A stretch of 64,000 nt of DNA from Hymenobacter sp. ISL-91 (GTDB lineage Bacteria; Bacteroidota; Bacteroidia; Cytophagales; Hymenobacteraceae). Below, piece by piece: positions 49,913-61,022 of the stretch. The stretch is from the NCBI RefSeq assembly GCF_018613725.1, contig NZ_JAGGPS010000008.1, positions 30,904 to 94,903 of the forward strand. Direction: 5' to 3'. Position 1 is the first letter of the stretch. Every line of letters starts with the position of its first letter. The notes beneath the pieces are model-generated. The model made no database searches. It was not told the origin of the DNA and saw only the letters and a program-made list of their open reading frames with translations. The translations under genes were made by a program, and so were the position numbers.

Positions 49913-50059
49913 CCGCCTTTTTGCTAGCGGTTGGCTTCCATGAGCGACGTAGGGGCGCAACTTGTACCTGCCCGCAGATGCACCGCTTCAACTTATTCTG
50001 TTCTGCGGCCCGAACGGCGGGCGGGAACGACCGAAGGACAGCGGCGCTAAGCCCCGTCC

Positions 50060-50743
50060 TTACAGGCTCAGCGCCGCGTTCTGGGCGTCCACCCGCTCCC
50101 AAGAAAACGGGTGCCACTCCTCGCGCAGGCAGTCGAATACTTCGGTGGCAGCCGGGCAGGGAAACAGCTTGTAGTCGAATTTGGGGTAGCCGTGGACTAC
50201 GTAGCCGGGGTAGTAGTGCGTGTAGTGGCGGCGGCGGGCTTCCTCCATTTTCAGCAGCATCAGCATTTTGCCGGGGCTGAATTTGCGGTAGTCGGGGTCG
50301 TAGAAGTTCATGATGCCCGCCATCGTCCGTTCGCCGGCATCGAAAATGCCGGCTGCCACCAGCCGGCCCGCCTCGCGCACTTCCAGCACTTCGGTCTGGA
50401 ACACGTTGTGGGTGGCCCCGTTCAGCAGGAAGGTTTCCACCGTGTCGGGCGCGTCGAAGGTGATGCTTTGGCGGTAGCGGGCGTAGAGTTCCTCCAATTC
50501 GTTTGTCAGCTCGAACGGCCGTAGCTGAAGCGTGAACCGCTCGGCCTGGCGCAACAGGCGGCGCTGGGCGGGGCCATACTTCACCTCCGCCAGCACCATG
50601 CGGAGCCAGTGCACCGTGTACACCTCCTCTCCCACCGGCAGAAACAGGCAGGTGAACAGGTCCTGGTGCATGCGGTAGTAGCCCTGGCTGAGGTAGAAAT
50701 CGAGGGCCCGGCCCGGAATGACAAGCGGCGGCGTAACGGACAT
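50060..50743 (-). CDS. Arginyl-tRNA-protein transferase-like (Ate1/GNAT-fold) protein
   Basis: A 227-residue protein starting at the ATG at 50743; an in-frame TTG at 50764 is less likely. HQDLFTCLFLPVGEEVYTVH near the start recalls Ate1/Bpt N-terminal parts. Similarity is stronger in MAGIMNFYDPDYRKFSPGKM followed by HYYPGYVVHGYPKFDYKLF, which matches the conserved G-Y..(P)KF.YK block of aminoacyl-tRNA-protein transferases. Those enzymes conjugate Arg or Leu to protein N-termini for degradation. Whether this homologue is an active transferase is not certain; it lacks the N-terminal CGYC motif. Neighbours are mnmG and ybeY. Confidence 0.6.
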   Translation of the reverse strand: MSVTPPLVIPGRALDFYLSQGYYRMHQDLFTCLFLPVGEEVYTVHWLRMVLAEVKYGPAQRRLLRQAERFTLQLRPFELTNELEELYARYRQSITFDAPDTVETFLLNGATHNVFQTEVLEVREAGRLVAAGIFDAGERTMAGIMNFYDPDYRKFSPGKMLMLLKMEEARRRHYTHYYPGYVVHGYPKFDYKLFPCPAATEVFDCLREEWHPFSWERVDAQNAALSL

Positions 50744-50764
50744 ATGGGGGTGCCGGTAGAACAA

Positions 50765-50792
50765 AAAACGCCCGCGTTTCGGCAGGCGTTTT
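50765..50792. terminator. Terminator between ybeY and the Ate1-like gene
   Basis: AAAACGCC and GGCGTTTT form an 8-bp stem around CGCGTTTCGGCA; the minus strand ends in T-rich sequence. It lies directly after the ybeY stop and just upstream of the Ate1-like start. Confidence 0.65.
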
Positions 50793-50812
50793 CAAATCAA
50801 ATCAAAGGAAGA

Positions 50813-51295
50813 TTAAAACGTGCGGAGCAGCAGGCAGTCGTCTTCCTTTTTGCGCATAGCAGTCTGGCTGAGCAGGTCCTTGTCGGCGTAGCCGAGCAGA
50901 TGCAGCACACCGTGAATCATCACGCGGTGCAACTCGTCGCGGAAAGTAACGCCGTGGACAACGGCGTTTTCGCGCACCCGGTCGACCGAAATAAAGATGT
51001 CGCCTTCGAGGATGTCGGCGTCGTCGGCATTGTCGAAGGTAATGACGTCGGTGTAGGTGTCGTGGTCGAGGTACTCCACGTTCACCTTATGCAGATACTC
51101 GTCGGAGCAGAAGATGTAGGTGAGCTGCACGATTTCGTGCTCGTGCACTTCGGCCACGCGCTCAATCCAGGAGGTCAGTTCGCGGGCGTCGTCGAGCTCA
51201 AAATCCACCTCTTCCACCATAAACTCGATGCCATGCGATTCGGCATCGGGTCCCGGCTCATCTAATGCATCGAACTCGGTGGGCAGGTCGCTCAT
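50813..51295 (-). CDS. ybeY: Endoribonuclease YbeY
   Basis: Zinc-dependent RNase for 16S rRNA 3' maturation and ribosome quality control. The ATG at 51295 (MSDLPTEFDALDEPGPDAES) gives 160 residues. The metal motif HGVLHLLGYADKD keeps the first two His; the third is replaced by Asp in the usual Bacteroidota manner (H-x(3)-H-x(5)-D rather than H). ITFDNADDADILEGDIFISV precedes it as in all YbeY proteins. Codirectional with the HATPase gene. Confidence 0.93.
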   Translation of the reverse strand: MSDLPTEFDALDEPGPDAESHGIEFMVEEVDFELDDARELTSWIERVAEVHEHEIVQLTYIFCSDEYLHKVNVEYLDHDTYTDVITFDNADDADILEGDIFISVDRVRENAVVHGVTFRDELHRVMIHGVLHLLGYADKDLLSQTAMRKKEDDCLLLRTF

Positions 51296-51360
51296 GGCAG
51301 CCGAAAACTGGAGATTGAAAAATTCAGGCAAAAGAAAAGCAGAACCAGCCGGGTTGAAAC

Positions 51361-51834
51361 CTAGTGGGCAGCCGGCGCCTCGGCCCCATTGATGGTCGAA
51401 TGGCGCTCTTCAGCCTCTCCATCGGCCTCCGAACCGGGCAGCAGGAAGGTAAGCAGCACATGGCGGCCGTCCTTGTTGAACTCCACTTCATCGGCGAGGT
51501 GGCGGATGAGGAAGATGCCGCGGCCTCCAGGATTTTCGATGTTTTCGGGTGCTGTGGGGTCAAGCAGGTTGTCGTAGTCGAAGCCGGCGCCTTCATCCTC
51601 AATCTCAAACCGTACCCGATCGGCCTCGACCTGAAGCGAAAGCAGCACGTTTTTATCCTTGTCGAACTTGTTGCCGTGGCGGATAGCGTTGTTGACGGCC
51701 TCCGTGACGGCGACCATAATGTTGCCGTAAATATCGTCGTCGATGTGAAATGTATCCTTCGAGTTGTCGATAAAGCTCTCCACTACGCGGATGTTCTCAA
51801 CGAGCGAAGGAATTTGAATTTTAACCTGCTTCAT
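51361..51834 (-). CDS. RsbW-like HATPase (anti-sigma-factor type ATP-binding protein)
   Basis: A 157-residue GHKL ATPase. The N-box VTEAVNNAIRHGNKFDKDKN, G1 box EIEDEGAGFDYDNLL and G2 box GGRGIFLIRHLADEVEFNKD are all intact. This architecture, without a sensor or phosphoacceptor, is that of RsbW/SpoIIAB-type serine kinases that control partner proteins by phosphorylation. The conserved Bacteroidota member sits between DUF4175 and ybeY; its target is not known. No STAS gene is adjacent, although a STAS-like gene lies at 38952. Confidence 0.88.
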   Translation of the reverse strand: MKQVKIQIPSLVENIRVVESFIDNSKDTFHIDDDIYGNIMVAVTEAVNNAIRHGNKFDKDKNVLLSLQVEADRVRFEIEDEGAGFDYDNLLDPTAPENIENPGGRGIFLIRHLADEVEFNKDGRHVLLTFLLPGSEADGEAEERHSTINGAEAPAAH

Positions 51835-51885
51835 ACGGGGTAAAAAAGAGAAGGGCGGCGGGTAAAGGGTAAAAATAGCAGAACG

Positions 51886-54800
51886 CTACTTCATTTGCTG
51901 AAAATACTCGCTCACCTTGCGCTGATAGTAGGGGGTGAGGGTGGGCGGTACGGCGCGAAGTAGTTCGGTCTGACGGGTTTGCTGACGCTGGTACTGCTGG
52001 AAAGCGGGTGGAAAAACAGGTGGTCGTTGCTGAGCCGTCTGGGCTTCGCGCTTGTCGTCCTGGTCACGTTCGCGGGCCGATTTCTCGGCTTCGAGCAAAC
52101 GGGTCAGGATTTGGCGCTGACGCATGACCGTCTGCTCCGTTAGCCGCTTGTTTACGAGGTCGGTTTCGGTTTGTTCCATCATTTTCTTGATGTCGCCGAG
52201 GCCACCGGCACCACCCTGGCCCTGGCCGTCCTTGTTCGAGCCAGGCTTGCTACCGTTGGGCTTACCCTGCATGCGCTCCAGTTCCTGCATGGCCTGGCGC
52301 AGCATCTGCTGCTGGCCGGCCAGCTTGGCCAACTCCTCGGACAGGGCCCGGCCGGTTTTGCCGCTCTGCTGGAGCTGCTGAATCTGTTGGTTGAGCTGCT
52401 GCTGCATACGTCCCATCTGGCCCTCGCCGGCCGAAGAGCCCTTTTTCTTCTTGCGGCCCGGCTTGCCACCGCCCTGCATCTGCTGCTGACTCTGGCTTTC
52501 GCGCTGCTGTTGCTGCATCTGTTGCAGGGCATCATTAAGCATCAGAGCTAAGTTGTTCATGCTAGTCATGGCCTGCTGCTGGGTGCTGGTGGCGCGGCCC
52601 ACGTTGCGGTCTTTTATGTGGCCCAGGGCCTCATCCATCCGGCCGTTCATCTCGCCCACCTCGCGGGTTACAAAGCTCTGAATCTGGGAAACGCGGTTGG
52701 CCAGCGCGTACAGCGAATCCTGCACCACCCGGGCGTCGTCCTTGAGTTTACGCTGGGTCTGGCCGAGCTGCACAAAGCGCGGGTCGCTCTGGTCTACCTG
52801 CCGGAACTGCTGCATCAGGTTTTCCTCATCGAAGCTGAGCTTGAGCAGATTTTCGAGGATGTTGCGCAGGTCGTCGATGTTTTCCTGCTGCTGGTCGGCT
52901 TCCTCCTGGTCCATCTGCTGCTGCATCTGCTGGGCCATCTGCTGCATCTTCTGGGCGGCCTGGCGCTGGCTCTGGCTGGCTTTCTGGTTTTGATTTTTGC
53001 CCAGCTGCTGCTGGCTCTGCTGCTGCTGCTCGTCTACCTGCTGCTGCTCCTGCTTCATCTCGTCGGCCCCGTTTTCGCCGTCGAGCTGCTTATCCATTTC
53101 CTTGAGGTCTTTGAGGTCTTCCTTCACCTCCTCAAACTTCTGCTGCTGCTCGGTCTGCTGGTTTTTAAGGTCTTCGTTCTTGGCTTTCTGCTGCTCGTTG
53201 CTGAGCTTGTTATCGGGGTTCTGCTTGTCGTTCTTCTCGGTTTGCTCGGCCAGCTTCTGCTGCTCCTGGGCCAGCTGCTGAAGCTTTTCGAGGGCCTGGT
53301 CCTGCTTCTGCTCGAACTGCAGCTGCTTGAACATTTCGAGGGCGCGCTCCAGCTCCTTCTGCAGGGTGTTTTCCTTGTTTTCGAGCTGCTGCAGTAGTTT
53401 CTGGATGTCGGGCTGGTTTTGGTCTTCCTGTTGCTCCAGCAGCTTGCGCAGCTCCTCATACAGCTTCTTGGTTTCGGGGTCGAGCAGGTCGTCCATCAGC
53501 TTCTGCAGCTCCTTGGCCTTCTCGGCCAGCTCCTCGTTTTTCTGGGGGTCGAGCTGGTTTTGCTGCTCCTGTAGCTGCTCGAACTGCCGCTTGAGGTCTT
53601 CCAGGGCCTGGTCCAGTTGCTGTTTGCCCTCCAGCATGTCCTTGAGCTGCTTGCGGTCCTGGAAGTTGAGGTCGCGCTTCACTTTCAGCTTGTCCTGGGC
53701 TTTGGCCAGCTCGCGCTCCATTTTCTTCGATTCCTGGGCCGCCTGGCTCATCTGGCTTTGCATGGCCTCGCTCTGGGAAGCCAGCTGCTGGCGCTGCTCG
53801 GTGCGCGAGGGCAGCCGGAATTCGGCCACCCGGCTGCGGCCCGGCTTGGCGCCGTTCACGCCGTCGTTGTCCCAGGCCTGCACAAAGTATTCGAGCCGGT
53901 CGCCGGGCTTCATATTCAGCCGGCGCACGTCCCAGGCGTAGGCATAGCTCTGGCTGGGGCCCGCGCCCAGCGGCAGGGCACGGGTCTGGTAGGCGGCGTT
54001 GGGGGTATTTTTGCCGAGGATGCGGTAGTGTAGCTGCAGGCGCGAGAAGCCGTAGTCGTCGCGTAGGTTGCCGCCCAAAGCCAGAAACTGGCGGGCTGTG
54101 GTATCCTGGAAACTCTCCAGCGTTACTTCGGGCACGGCGTCGGCCAACACGGTCAACTGGTACTCAATAGGGTCGCGGTTGGGGCTAGCGGCGTTGCGCA
54201 GGCGCACGGCGTAGTTCTGGCTCCGGCGGGCCCGGCGGCGCACGTAAAACTGGCCGGCGGCAGCCTCATCGGGCGTGGCGGCCACGGTTTCATTGGGATT
54301 TTGGAAGTGGAGCTGCAACTGGTCGGTGGCTTCGGTCTGGAACTCCCAGCGCAGCTCCGTGCCCTCGGGCACTGTAAGGTTGCCGGTGTTGCGAATCGTT
54401 TCGTTGGGTCGGCCCACGTAGGCCGGGTACACGGCCCGAACGGCGAAGTCGCGCAGGTTGGGCCGCGCCTTCACTTTCAGCTCATATTCGTCCGACGAAA
54501 AGCCGGCCGCTGCCAGCTGGAAGTCCACGTTCCGGCGCAGCTGCCGGAAATCGTAGCGGAAACGGTTGCCGGATTCGCGCGTCAGGCGGCGCTCCTTGCC
54601 CTCATACTGTATGCTGATTTCGTTGGGCAGCACCTCCCCTTCCACCGTCACATTCAGGCTGAAATCTTCGCCCTTGAACGCTGTGAGGCTTTTATTCTCC
54701 ACCACGAACGTAAACGGCGCGGGCGGACTATACTTCTGGTTGTAGTTGAGAATGCGGCCGGTGCCCTGCACGAAGAAGGCCGGGTAAGCCAGCAGCAGCA

Positions 54801-55323
54801 CCGCCACCACGGCCGCAGGCACGGCCACGTACTTCCACAGCGGCCGGCTCTGGCGCTGAATATCAATACCCCGCGAAAACTCGACGCCCCGCAGCTGCCC
54901 GGCCCGTTGCTCCAGGCTGGCGGCCAGCAGCGCATTTTCCTGGGCCTGTCCGCGCAGTTGCAGCGCGTTCAGCAGCTTGTCCTGCACCTCCGGAAACAGT
55001 TCGCCTACCCGACGGGCAGCCTGCTCGTCGCTCAGCATGCGGCGCAGGTGCGTAAGGGCTGCCAGCGGCTGCCAGATCCAGCGCACGAACGCGTACACCA
55101 TGCCCCCCACAAACCCGAACAGCAACCCGGCCCGCACCCAGGTGGGCAGGTACAGGAAGTATTCGAGCAGGCTGAATACCAGGAACACACTCAGCAGCAG
55201 GCCGCCGGCCACTAGGGCCCCGCGCACCAGCAGGCTGAGGTAAAACTTGCGCTTAAACGCATCGAGCCGGCCCAGCACCTCGTCCAAAGCCCGGGTCGTC
55301 GCGGGGTCTTGCTCCACTCCCAT
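51886..55323 (-). CDS. DUF4175 family giant membrane protein, Gln-rich
   Basis: A 1145-residue protein. Three N-terminal hydrophobic helices (about 29-55, 60-85 and 160-180) are followed by a large extracytoplasmic part. Residues ~190-470 are beta-rich. Residues ~500-920 are a long coiled-coil region very rich in Gln, Lys and Glu (for example QQLDQALEDLKRQFEQLQEQ and QQMAQQMQQQMDQEEADQQQ). The C-terminus has LGDIKKMMEQTETDLVNKRL. The family is called DUF4175; function unknown, perhaps envelope-spanning. Its repeats give spurious long open frames on the other strand. Confidence 0.9.
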   Translation of the reverse strand: MGVEQDPATTRALDEVLGRLDAFKRKFYLSLLVRGALVAGGLLLSVFLVFSLLEYFLYLPTWVRAGLLFGFVGGMVYAFVRWIWQPLAALTHLRRMLSDEQAARRVGELFPEVQDKLLNALQLRGQAQENALLAASLEQRAGQLRGVEFSRGIDIQRQSRPLWKYVAVPAAVVAVLLLAYPAFFVQGTGRILNYNQKYSPPAPFTFVVENKSLTAFKGEDFSLNVTVEGEVLPNEISIQYEGKERRLTRESGNRFRYDFRQLRRNVDFQLAAAGFSSDEYELKVKARPNLRDFAVRAVYPAYVGRPNETIRNTGNLTVPEGTELRWEFQTEATDQLQLHFQNPNETVAATPDEAAAGQFYVRRRARRSQNYAVRLRNAASPNRDPIEYQLTVLADAVPEVTLESFQDTTARQFLALGGNLRDDYGFSRLQLHYRILGKNTPNAAYQTRALPLGAGPSQSYAYAWDVRRLNMKPGDRLEYFVQAWDNDGVNGAKPGRSRVAEFRLPSRTEQRQQLASQSEAMQSQMSQAAQESKKMERELAKAQDKLKVKRDLNFQDRKQLKDMLEGKQQLDQALEDLKRQFEQLQEQQNQLDPQKNEELAEKAKELQKLMDDLLDPETKKLYEELRKLLEQQEDQNQPDIQKLLQQLENKENTLQKELERALEMFKQLQFEQKQDQALEKLQQLAQEQQKLAEQTEKNDKQNPDNKLSNEQQKAKNEDLKNQQTEQQQKFEEVKEDLKDLKEMDKQLDGENGADEMKQEQQQVDEQQQQSQQQLGKNQNQKASQSQRQAAQKMQQMAQQMQQQMDQEEADQQQENIDDLRNILENLLKLSFDEENLMQQFRQVDQSDPRFVQLGQTQRKLKDDARVVQDSLYALANRVSQIQSFVTREVGEMNGRMDEALGHIKDRNVGRATSTQQQAMTSMNNLALMLNDALQQMQQQQRESQSQQQMQGGGKPGRKKKKGSSAGEGQMGRMQQQLNQQIQQLQQSGKTGRALSEELAKLAGQQQMLRQAMQELERMQGKPNGSKPGSNKDGQGQGGAGGLGDIKKMMEQTETDLVNKRLTEQTVMRQRQILTRLLEAEKSARERDQDDKREAQTAQQRPPVFPPAFQQYQRQQTRQTELLRAVPPTLTPYYQRKVSEYFQQMK

Positions 55324-55639
55324 AAACGTATCAGTAAGCTGCTAACTATCAGCTACTAGCTGTTAGCTTTGTTCTGGCTGACAACAAATTACACGGTCTT
55401 TTGTGCAAGAGACGCCAGTTTGGTCTTTTAGCTGCCCAATTCAGGTCCGGGAAAGATACAACTTTCACTCCGTCAGGCAGTGCAAGATGGACAACGGAAA
55501 CGGGGTAACAGGTTCCTTTTTGCTGAGTTGTCGGTCGATGGGTTCCTGCTCTGAAAAAGCGCCAACCGCTACCAGCGCTGCGCCAACAGTTCAACATAGG
55601 CGTACCTTTGGCCACTTCCTAATTTGTTTCTCCCGGCTC
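55324..55639. other. Divergent intergenic interval between DUF4175 and PAP2 genes
   Basis: Contains a TAGCT-type hairpin at 55335-55370 (AAGCTGCTAACTATCAGCTA and on) and a -7 box at 55603-55610. Open sequence upstream of the PAP2 gene has in-frame ATGs at 55403 and 55538, but both lie before the promoter, so I treat the region as non-coding. Confidence 0.55.
55603..55610 (+). promoter_or_regulatory. -7 box for the PAP2-like gene
   Basis: TACCTTTG matches the Bacteroidota -7 consensus, 29 bp before a GTG codon at 55640. This argues for the GTG start and against upstream ATGs. No -33 TTG is seen. Confidence 0.5.
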
Positions 55640-56266
55640 GTGCCCCGACTGTTAGCCACGGTATTATCGGCGGTGTTTCATCCGTTGCTGGTGCCGCTTT
55701 ATCTGTTCTACATCGTGTGCTACCAGCTGCCGGGCGTAGCAGCGCACCCGGTCCTGCCGGGCCGCGGGCTCGTGTTGGCCCTGGTGGCCGCCGGCACGCT
55801 GGGCCTGCCCGGACTGGGCACCGCCTTACTCGTGTGGCTGGGCTACGCCGATTCGGTGGAGCTGCGGCAGCGCCGGCAGCGCACCGCGCCCCTGTTGCTG
55901 GCCGCGCTCAGCTTCGGTGCTACGGCCGCGTTGCTCCACCAGTCTCAGCAGCCCGACTCGCTGCTTTTCCAGATGATGGCGGGCATGACACTGGCCGTCC
56001 TGCTGACACTGCTCATTACGCTCCGCTGGAAAATTTCGGCCCATGGTGTAGGCATGGGCGGCGCGTTCGGCCTGCTGTTGCTCCTGAACTTCGGCGGCGC
56101 GGCTGGCGCCCCGGGGGCTTGGTGGCTGGTGGGCGGCGCGGTTTTGGCCGCCGCCGTAAGCCACGCCCGGCTGGTGCTCGATGCCCACACGCCCGCCCAG
56201 GTGTGGGCCGGGCTGGCGCTTGGCTTGGGCGTGGCGTTAGGTATCGGGGCCGTAAGCGCGCTGTAG
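55640..56266 (+). CDS. PAP2-superfamily-like membrane protein
   Basis: A membrane protein of about 208 residues from a GTG at 55640 (VPRLLATVLSAVFHPLLVPL), with six hydrophobic helices. KISAHGVGMGGAFGLLLLLN and SHARLVLDAHTPAQVWAGLA correspond to the second and third phosphatase motifs of the PAP2 superfamily (S-x-H...; H-TP-x-Q-V-x-x-G). The first Lys-x6-Arg-Pro motif is not clear, so catalytic competence is uncertain. Candidate roles include lipid phosphatase or related. Divergent from the DUF4175 gene. Confidence 0.75.
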   Translation: MPRLLATVLSAVFHPLLVPLYLFYIVCYQLPGVAAHPVLPGRGLVLALVAAGTLGLPGLGTALLVWLGYADSVELRQRRQRTAPLLLAALSFGATAALLHQSQQPDSLLFQMMAGMTLAVLLTLLITLRWKISAHGVGMGGAFGLLLLLNFGGAAGAPGAWWLVGGAVLAAAVSHARLVLDAHTPAQVWAGLALGLGVALGIGAVSAL

Positions 56267-56328
56267 AAAGTTTACGTTGCTGCCCCGGCGGAACGGTAAT
56301 TCGGTCGTATCAGCAGGCAGGGAATACG

Positions 56329-56434
56329 AAAGCCCCAGCGGGGCGACACAACGGTTGAACGATTGGTGTCGCCCCGCTGGGGCTTTAACGTCGGATAGTT
56401 GCTGGTTGCTACCGGTATGCCGCCCCGCTGGGGC
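56329..56434. repeat. CCCCAGCGGGGC inverted repeats
   Basis: AAAGCCCCAGCGGGGCGACA at 56329-56349 and its exact 21-bp complement at 56366-56386 form a hairpin; a third unit CCGCCCCGCTGGGGCTA lies at 56419-56435. Spacer sequence in between (for example AACGATTGG) is not conserved. The motif is known as a frequent intergenic repeat in Bacteroidota. Confidence 0.85.
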
Positions 56435-56497
56435 TATGGGTAGCAGTTTTTTGATACTTCGAAACCTCCAGAAATCAACTAGAAAAACCACCAAAAA

Positions 56498-56531
56498 GAG
56501 AGGTCCCGCAACAACCGTTGCGGGACCTCTC
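56498..56531. terminator. Strong terminator at the end of gcvP
   Basis: GAGAGGTCCCGCAAC (56498-56512) and GTTGCGGGACCTCTC (56517-56531) are perfect complements around AACC, preceded by an A-rich stretch (CCAAAAAGAG), which gives a T-run on the minus strand. It can terminate gcvP. Confidence 0.88.
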
Positions 56532-56540
56532 ACATACATT

Positions 56541-56568
56541 CTAAGCTCTAAGCTCTAAGCTCTAAGCT
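56541..56568. repeat. Heptamer tandem repeat, 4 x CTAAGCT
   Basis: Four exact CTAAGCT units run directly into the gcvP stop codon (TAG on the minus strand at 56569-56571). Slippage here would alter the 3' end of gcvP by changing sequence just beyond the stop codon. Confidence 0.88.
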
Positions 56569-59484
<2,916 letters not shown>

Positions 59485-59532
59485 AAAGGGGTGGATGAGG
59501 GTGGCAGCGAAAGGCTTGGGTAGTAGCTCCAA

Positions 59533-59540
59533 CAAAGGTA
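59533..59540 (-). promoter_or_regulatory. -7 box for gcvP
   Basis: Minus-strand TACCTTTG, 49 bp upstream of the gcvP ATG (59484). Matches TAnnTTTG exactly, but no TTG at the -33 position was found. Confidence 0.45.
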
Positions 59541-59674
59541 GCGCGAAAAGGCTTCACCCTTAAACCGATAAGCGGGCAAAAGTTTGCTGCGCCAAACCCG
59601 CAGAGACATAATGGGTCGCGTCTCTACGGCAGGGCTTGCTACCTTTAAGCCCCATCCTACCCAACTGCTACCGT

Positions 59675-60892
59675 ATGCCTCCCCTTACCATTGGCCTGCT
59701 GCGCGAAGGCAAAACGCCCCCCGACAAGCGCGTACCGCTCACTCCTAAAAAGTGCATCGAGGCCCAGGACCAGTTCCCAGGCCTGAAAATAGTGGCTCAG
59801 CAAAGCGAAATACGCGCTTTTGCCGACCAGGAGTACCGCGACGTGGGCCTGGAGGTGCGCCCCAGCGTGGTCGACTGCGACGTGCTGATGGGCGTGAAGG
59901 AGGTGCCGGTGGCCGAGCTGCTGCCCAACAAAACCTACTGCTTTTTCTCCCACACCATCAAGAAGCAGCCCGCCAACCGCGAGCTGCTGCGCCAGGTGCT
60001 GGCCCGCAACATCACACTTATTGATTACGAGCTGCTCACCGACGAGCAGGGCCAGCGCATTGTAGCGTTTGGGCGCTGGGCGGGCATTGTGGGCGCCTAC
60101 AACGGCCTGCTCACCTACGGCCGCAAGCACGACCTGTTCCAGTTGAAGCCCGCCTACGAGTGCGTGGATATGGAGGACATGCAGGAGGAGTTTTTCAAGG
60201 TGAAGAAGCTGCCGCCCATTAAACTGGTGGTTACCGGCACCGGCCGCGTGGCCCAGGGCGCGGTAGAGGTGCTGGAGCTGATGGGCATCCGGCGGGTGAG
60301 CGTGTACGATTACCTCTACCTCGATTTCAATGAGCCGGTGTATACCCAGTTGCGCTCCTCCGACTACAACCGCCGCCGCGACGGCCGCGTGTGGGATACG
60401 CCCGATTTCCACCGCAACCCCCAGGAGTACGAAAGCACGTTCCACAACTTCCTGCCCGTAACCGACCTACTGATTGCCTGCGCCTACTGGCACCCCCAGG
60501 CCCCGCGCCTGTTTGCCGAAGAAGACACGCGCCGCCCTGGTTTCCGCATCAATACCATTGCCGATGTTACCTGTGATATTGACGGCTCGGTGCCCACCAC
60601 CCGCCGCAGTACCACCATTCAGGCGCCTGCCTACGACTACAGCCCCGCTACCGGCGAGCTGCACGCGGCTTATTCAGCGCCGGAGCATATCACCGTAATG
60701 GCCGTGGATAACCTGCCCTGCGAGCTGCCCCGCAACGCCTCGCGCGATTTCGCCCGCCAGCTCATCTCCCACGTGCTGCCCCACCTGCTGGCCGCCGGCG
60801 GCCCCGACGAGGTGATTGAGCGCGCCACCATTGCCCGCGCCGGCCAATTGCTGCCCCGCTACCAGTACCTGGCCGACTACGTGGCCGATTAG
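59675..60892 (+). CDS. Alanine dehydrogenase/saccharopine dehydrogenase-like NAD(P) enzyme
   Basis: A 405-residue protein from the ATG at 59675 (MPPLTIGLLREGKTPPDKRV). The N-terminal domain matches the AlaDh/PNT-N fold with the lysine and arginine of LREGKTPPDKRVPLTPKKC. The Rossmann part has LVVTGTGRVAQGAVEVLELM (G-x-G-x2-A-x3-A-like) and MGIRRVSVYDYLYLDFNEPV. DVTCDIDGSVPTTRRSTTIQ and VDNLPCELPRNASRDFARQL follow the lysine-forming saccharopine dehydrogenase/alanine dehydrogenase pattern. Which substrate it uses is not certain. Common in Bacteroidota as an NAD(P)-dependent oxidoreductase. Confidence 0.85.
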   Translation: MPPLTIGLLREGKTPPDKRVPLTPKKCIEAQDQFPGLKIVAQQSEIRAFADQEYRDVGLEVRPSVVDCDVLMGVKEVPVAELLPNKTYCFFSHTIKKQPANRELLRQVLARNITLIDYELLTDEQGQRIVAFGRWAGIVGAYNGLLTYGRKHDLFQLKPAYECVDMEDMQEEFFKVKKLPPIKLVVTGTGRVAQGAVEVLELMGIRRVSVYDYLYLDFNEPVYTQLRSSDYNRRRDGRVWDTPDFHRNPQEYESTFHNFLPVTDLLIACAYWHPQAPRLFAEEDTRRPGFRINTIADVTCDIDGSVPTTRRSTTIQAPAYDYSPATGELHAAYSAPEHITVMAVDNLPCELPRNASRDFARQLISHVLPHLLAAGGPDEVIERATIARAGQLLPRYQYLADYVAD

Positions 60893-60909
60893 GCTGGTTG
60901 TCAGTTGTC

Positions 60910-61004
60910 AGTTGCTCGTTGTCAGTTGTTAGTCGTTCGTTGCTGGCCGTTCGTTTGTAGGTCCTGTAATCTTCCCAACAACTGATGACTGACAACGAGC
61001 AACT
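60910..61004. repeat. Inverted repeat of GTTGTCAGT words
   Basis: AGTTGCTCGTTGTCAGT (60910-60926) and its exact complement (60988-61004) flank TAGTCGTTCG-type sequence; short GTTGTCAGTT direct words occur on both sides. It lies between convergent genes and may act as a terminator. It shares words with the repeat at 13985-14064. Confidence 0.75.
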
Positions 61005-61022
61005 AACTAACTAACAACTAAA

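Larger units (their letters stand above)
56267..56568. other. Intergenic interval full of hairpins and tandem repeats
   Basis: These 302 bp lie between convergent PAP2 and gcvP genes and hold the CCCCAGCGGGGC repeats (56329-56434), a strong terminator (56498-56531) and a heptamer array (56541-56568). No gene was found. Confidence 0.8.

Noticed and set aside
49860-50795. Open frame overlapping the Ate1-like gene in another frame
   Set aside because: Pro/Arg/His-rich out-of-frame translation of a real gene on the same strand.
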